Position numbers and translations under genes: made by a program
Notes under the pieces: generated by a model
What the model was told of the DNA's origin: nothing
The model's input: the letters and a program-made list of their open reading frames with translations, nothing else
Database searches by the model: none
Shown: in pieces, positions 61,000 to 64,000 of the stretch
Layout: each line of letters begins with the position of its first letter
How positions within the stretch are numbered: the first letter of the stretch is position 1
From: Demequina capsici
GTDB taxonomy: Bacteria; Actinomycetota; Actinomycetes; Actinomycetales; Demequinaceae
Length of the DNA: 64,000 nucleotides
Assembly: GCF_032102965.1 (NCBI RefSeq)
Contig: NZ_CP134880.1
Coordinates: forward strand, 1,860,001-1,924,000
Direction of reading: 5' to 3'

Positions 61000-61931
61000 G
61001 TGGCCACCGGCCTCCGTGTCGCGGCGGGACGTGGCGCCATCCACACGAGGCCGCCGCCCAAGGCGATCAGCGCCAGCCAGGGGGCCTGGGCTGCGAGCGG
61101 TGCCGCGTTGAATGCGCCGGACAGGGCCGCGGTGACGAGGGCGCCGAGCACCAGCACTGCGGTGACGTCGATGGCGGGCGCCCGCCACAGCGCCTGATGC
61201 CAGGTGAGCACGTAGGCGGCGAGCAGCACGCCCGTGACGGCCACCCACAGCCACTGGTCGCCGGTGCGGGGCACGACGGCCGGGAGCGCACCGGTGAGGA
61301 GCGCCCACGTGAGCAGCGCGACCGATCCGCCGACCATCCGCACCATCGACACCGTCCAGGGTGTGACGCCGGTCAGGAGTCGCTTGGCCACGATCACCTC
61401 GACGGCCCACATGAGCGTGGCGGCGAGGATCAGCAGGGTGCCGATGTCGAGTCGCAGGCTGACGCCGCCGGCGAGGCCCAGCTGCCCGAGCACGAGCAGT
61501 GCGATCGCCGCGCCGTGCCACACCGTGAGCCGTTCCTTGAGGAGGGGTACCGCCAGCAGTGCCACCCACACCACCAAGGTCTTGTGGAGGAAAGACGCCT
61601 GGGTGGACGCGGTGCTCGCCAGCCCTTGGAAGAACAGCACGAACGGCACCGCGCCGCCCAGGATCGCGATGTACGCGTAGGCCCACCGGTGGCGCGCGGT
61701 CGACGGGCGCGTGAAGGCGGTCGGGCCGACGCCTCGTGCGTGCTCCACGGTGAGGCGCCTGGCGATCATCCAGACGGCGGCGATCACGAGGGCCGACGCG
61801 ACGTTCTTGGCGGTCGTGTACGCGGTGGCGTCGCCGTAGGCGGCCACGCCGTGGGAGTTGACCCAGATGGACACGCCGGAGATGCAGGCGGTCACGGCGG
61901 CGAGCGTCAGCCCCCTGGTTCGGGTGGTCAT
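60996..61931 (-). CDS. EamA/DMT-family permease
   Basis: A 311-residue membrane protein with ten predicted helices in two EamA repeats: residues about 5-150 and 165-300. Landmarks include ILGGAVPFVLFFQGLASTASTQASFLHKTLVVWVALLAVPLLKERLTVWHGAAIALLVLGQ and the second-half VLVLGALVTAALSG. The DMT superfamily carries metabolites or drugs; the substrate is unknown. It lies between hypC and the uncharacterised gene, overlapping both by 4 bp, so it is an integral part of the hydrogenase operon rather than an accidental neighbour. Confidence 0.87.
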   Translation of the reverse strand: MTTRTRGLTLAAVTACISGVSIWVNSHGVAAYGDATAYTTAKNVASALVIAAVWMIARRLTVEHARGVGPTAFTRPSTARHRWAYAYIAILGGAVPFVLFFQGLASTASTQASFLHKTLVVWVALLAVPLLKERLTVWHGAAIALLVLGQLGLAGGVSLRLDIGTLLILAATLMWAVEVIVAKRLLTGVTPWTVSMVRMVGGSVALLTWALLTGALPAVVPRTGDQWLWVAVTGVLLAAYVLTWHQALWRAPAIDVTAVLVLGALVTAALSGAFNAAPLAAQAPWLALIALGGGLVWMAPRPAATRRPVAT

Positions 61932-62203
61932 GGCAGCACCTCCGTGTCGAGCAGGTTCGGCGCGCGGAGCCCGTGCCGTGGCGGGACGCTGTGGGTGGCG
62001 CGGATGCTGAGGGCGTCGGCGGCGTCGGGTGCGGTGAGCCTGCCGAGCGCGAACCCGGAGTGGACCACCACCCAGTCGCCGGGTGCGAGCGATCCGCCGG
62101 TGGGCGTCATGTCGAGCACCTCTCTGCGGCGACCGTCGGAGTCGATGACGGCGCTGCCGTCGTCGTAGACCTGGACGATCTGGGCGATCTCACCTAGGCA
62201 CAT
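61928..62203 (-). CDS. hypC: hydrogenase assembly chaperone HypC
   Basis: HypC/HybG/HupF family protein of 91 residues. It opens MCLGEI with the essential Cys2, then VDVLDMTPTGGSLAPGDWVVVHSGFALGRL-like residues. HypC carries the Fe(CN)2CO precursor to the large subunit. It overlaps the maturation protease gene by 10 bp and the EamA gene by 4 bp. The partner genes hypA, B, D, E and F are not in the window. Confidence 0.92.
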   Translation of the reverse strand: MCLGEIAQIVQVYDDGSAVIDSDGRRREVLDMTPTGGSLAPGDWVVVHSGFALGRLTAPDAADALSIRATHSVPPRHGLRAPNLLDTEVLP

Positions 62204-62733
62204 GGCTCCACCTCTGCATGAGTGTCTGTTGTCGGGGCGAGCCGCAGCGCCGCCGTCAGCTCGGCCTCCACGGTCGCGACGGCGTCGTCGATCGCGTCCT
62301 CGACCTGCGGCGACATGGGTCCGTGGGCGAAGCTGGCGGCTTCGACGCCGACGATCACCACGACCTGCGGCAGGGTGCCGAGCACGCGGGCGAGCTCGAC
62401 GGCGCCTGCCACTCCGAAGGCGTGGCTGCCGCCGCGACCCGACGCGGTGAACGCATGCGTCGGCAGGGGCGGATCCGCTGCCCCTGCCCGCGTGACGCTG
62501 ACCGCGCCGGGTGGCGCGCCTGAGACCACCGCGTCGGCGACGACGGCGGCGCGGTGGCCGTCCCAGACCTGGACCAGGGCGGTGGGGTCCTCGCGCGTGA
62601 CCACGGTGAGGTGGTCGCCGTGGCGGGCGCGGACGCGCGCGACGATCGCGGGGCCGACGGCGTCGTCGCCTCGGTCTGGCTGGCCCAGGCCGATGAGGAT
62701 CACGTCGGGCCGGCGCGGCGTCGTGGCGGTCAT
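62194..62733 (-). CDS. hydrogenase maturation protease
   Basis: HyaD/HycI-type endopeptidase of 179 residues that removes the C-terminal extension of the large subunit after nickel insertion. The N-terminal metal-sensing motif reads LIGLGQPDRGDDAVGP, and a second conserved Asp occurs in VVADAVVSGAPPG; the His is in SHAFG. Its substrate, the large subunit just upstream, still has residues after the DPCISC motif that need removal. The start overlaps the large-subunit stop as ATGA. Confidence 0.92.
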   Translation of the reverse strand: MTATTPRRPDVILIGLGQPDRGDDAVGPAIVARVRARHGDHLTVVTREDPTALVQVWDGHRAAVVADAVVSGAPPGAVSVTRAGAADPPLPTHAFTASGRGGSHAFGVAGAVELARVLGTLPQVVVIVGVEAASFAHGPMSPQVEDAIDDAVATVEAELTAALRLAPTTDTHAEVEPCA

Positions 62734-64000
62734 GGCTGCTCCGCGGAGGTGGTGCGCTTCACCCGGAGGTCCAGGAAGTGTGTGGCGCAGGAGATGCAGG
62801 GGTCGTAGTTGCGGATCGCCTCCTCGCAGCGGTGCGTGAGCATGTGGTCGTCCAGGTCAACCCACTGTTGGGCTGCGAGGCGCAGGTCGGCTTCGATGCT
62901 CGCCTGGTTCTGGGAGGTGGGTGGGACGATCTGGGCGTCTTGGATCACGCCGTCGGCGTCGATCCGGTAGCGGTGCCAGATGGTTCCGCGTGGGGCTTCG
63001 GACGCGCCGACACCCTCGCCCGCTCGTGGCGCGGTGGGCACGGATGGCGCATGCCCGTCGCGCCACTGGTCGATGATCCGCACTGCCTCCTCGAATGCGT
63101 AGGCGAGCTCGACGGTGCGGACGATGATCGACTTGAACGGGTTGCGGCAGGTCTCCCCCAGGCCCGCCTTGAGGGCCGCCTCCTGGCAGCGCGGGGACAG
63201 CTGGTCGAAGTTGTTGCTGTAGCGGGCGAGCGGCCCGACGAAGTAGGTCCCGCCGTCGAAGCGGGCGTGGAGCGCGTGGGAGTGCTGCACATGGAACTCC
63301 TCGATGCGCTGCGGGATCTCCGCCACGGGGAAGCGCACGCCGTCGCTGGCGACCACCTCGGTGCCACGCTCGAGCGGATACCAGTCGGGATGCCGCAGCG
63401 AGACGTACGTGTAGTCCTGCTCCATCTCTGGGAAGTCGAACCCGGCCACGAGCTGGACCGCCGCGAATGAGTCCTCGACGCCCTGTTCCAGAGCGGGGCG
63501 GAGCGCTTCGAGCTCGCTGACGGTGGGCATCCTGTAGAAGCCGCCGACCTTGACGTTGACCGGGTGGATGGCGCGCCCTCCGACGAGCTCCATGAGGTCG
63601 TTGCCGGCCTTCTTCAGCCTGAGGGCCATGTTCACCACGTCGGGATGGTCCTTGGCCATCTCCAGCACGGACTCGTAGCCCAGGAAGTCGGGCGCGTGGA
63701 GCATGAAGATGTGCAGCGCGTGGGACTCGATCCACTCGCCGCAGTACAGCAGCCGGCGCATGAGCTGGATCTCGGGCGTGGTCGTGATGCCGCAGATGGT
63801 CTCCATGGCCTCGGTGGAGGCGGACTGGTACGCGACGGGGCAGATGCCGCAGATGCGTGCGGTGATGTCGGGAGGCTCGGTGTACTTGCGGCCGCGCAGG
63901 AAGCCCTCGTAGAAGCGTGGCGGCTCGAAGATGTTGAGCTTCACGTCGACGACCTGGCGGTCCTTGATCTCGATGTGCATGCCGCCTTCGCCCTCGACGC
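62730..64000 (-). CDS. NiFe hydrogenase large subunit, group 3-like (5' end cut by window edge)
   Basis: About 423 residues are visible; the start lies beyond the right edge (the frame continues as VEGEGGMHIEIK). The N-terminal nickel-binding motif is RICGIC and the C-terminal one DPCISCATHFL. The sequence around them (EPPRFYEGFLRGR, ARICGICPVAYQ) is of the group 3b/3d cytosolic, NAD(P)-linked type rather than a membrane-bound uptake enzyme. Fifteen residues follow the last His motif and would be removed by the protease encoded next. It heads a leftward operon of at least six genes. Confidence 0.93.
   Translation of the reverse strand, partial: VEGEGGMHIEIKDRQVVDVKLNIFEPPRFYEGFLRGRKYTEPPDITARICGICPVAYQSASTEAMETICGITTTPEIQLMRRLLYCGEWIESHALHIFMLHAPDFLGYESVLEMAKDHPDVVNMALRLKKAGNDLMELVGGRAIHPVNVKVGGFYRMPTVSELEALRPALEQGVEDSFAAVQLVAGFDFPEMEQDYTYVSLRHPDWYPLERGTEVVASDGVRFPVAEIPQRIEEFHVQHSHALHARFDGGTYFVGPLARYSNNFDQLSPRCQEAALKAGLGETCRNPFKSIIVRTVELAYAFEEAVRIIDQWRDGHAPSVPTAPRAGEGVGASEAPRGTIWHRYRIDADGVIQDAQIVPPTSQNQASIEADLRLAAQQWVDLDDHMLTHRCEEAIRNYDPCISCATHFLDLRVKRTTSAEQP

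Overview
The window is high-GC actinobacterial DNA, most likely from a member of the Micrococcales (Cellulomonas/Demequina type). The evidence is the core gene neighbourhood (smc, ftsY, amtB-glnK-glnD; ndk, DUF4233, folC, ileS), a GlnR-type box in front of amtB, a translational-type ileS T-box with a very short stem I, a DUF2510 protein, a SigK/RskA sigma/anti-sigma pair, and many start codons lying 6-8 nt downstream of a TANNNT -10 hexamer (apparent leaderless mRNAs). I see no rRNA, tRNA, CRISPR array, transposase or phage gene.

Layout. 1-9.7 kb is core: nitrogen control (glnD cut by the left edge, glnK, amtB), ftsY, a small membrane protein, a secreted protein with a triplicated domain, and smc. 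9.76-22.4 kb is an accessory catabolic locus. A leftward operon (amidohydrolase, family-5 solute-binding lipoprotein, two permeases, fused double ATPase) diverges from a rightward set (PPC/DUF296 protein, GntR/UTRA regulator, adenosine-deaminase-like and adenine-deaminase-like enzymes, acyl-CoA-dehydrogenase-fold flavoenzyme, flavin reductase). Four copies of a CTTGT-nn-ACAAG-type palindrome sit in its control regions. 22.4-35.5 kb returns to core and folate/sulfur genes: UPF0114 protein, ndk, apt, two membrane proteins, folC, a DUF2510 protein, a second folC, pabC-like lyase, sulfurtransferase, cysM-like synthase and ileS.

36-54 kb is mixed: two tandem MFS exporters, a DUF885 peptidase, a VOC protein, an HTH regulator, a PlsC-methyltransferase fusion, a patatin lipase, then a redox island (DipZ-like protein, Met-rich lipoprotein, ECF sigma factor, RskA anti-sigma factor). 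After these come a dienelactone hydrolase, a YbaK deacylase, a third MFS exporter and a MetE-like methyltransferase. 54.3-59.4 kb holds a Thr/Ala-repeat secreted protein and sbcD-sbcC. 59.4-64 kb is a leftward NiFe-hydrogenase operon: large subunit (cut by the right edge), maturation protease, hypC, an EamA permease, an uncharacterised protein and a CbiM-type nickel/cobalt permease.

The two best candidates for undescribed biology are the divergent purine-like catabolic locus, whose Ade-like enzyme lacks two canonical active-site motifs, and the SigK/RskA/DipZ island, in which a methionine-rich lipoprotein and a methionine-rich anti-sigma ectodomain lie behind a SigK-like promoter.
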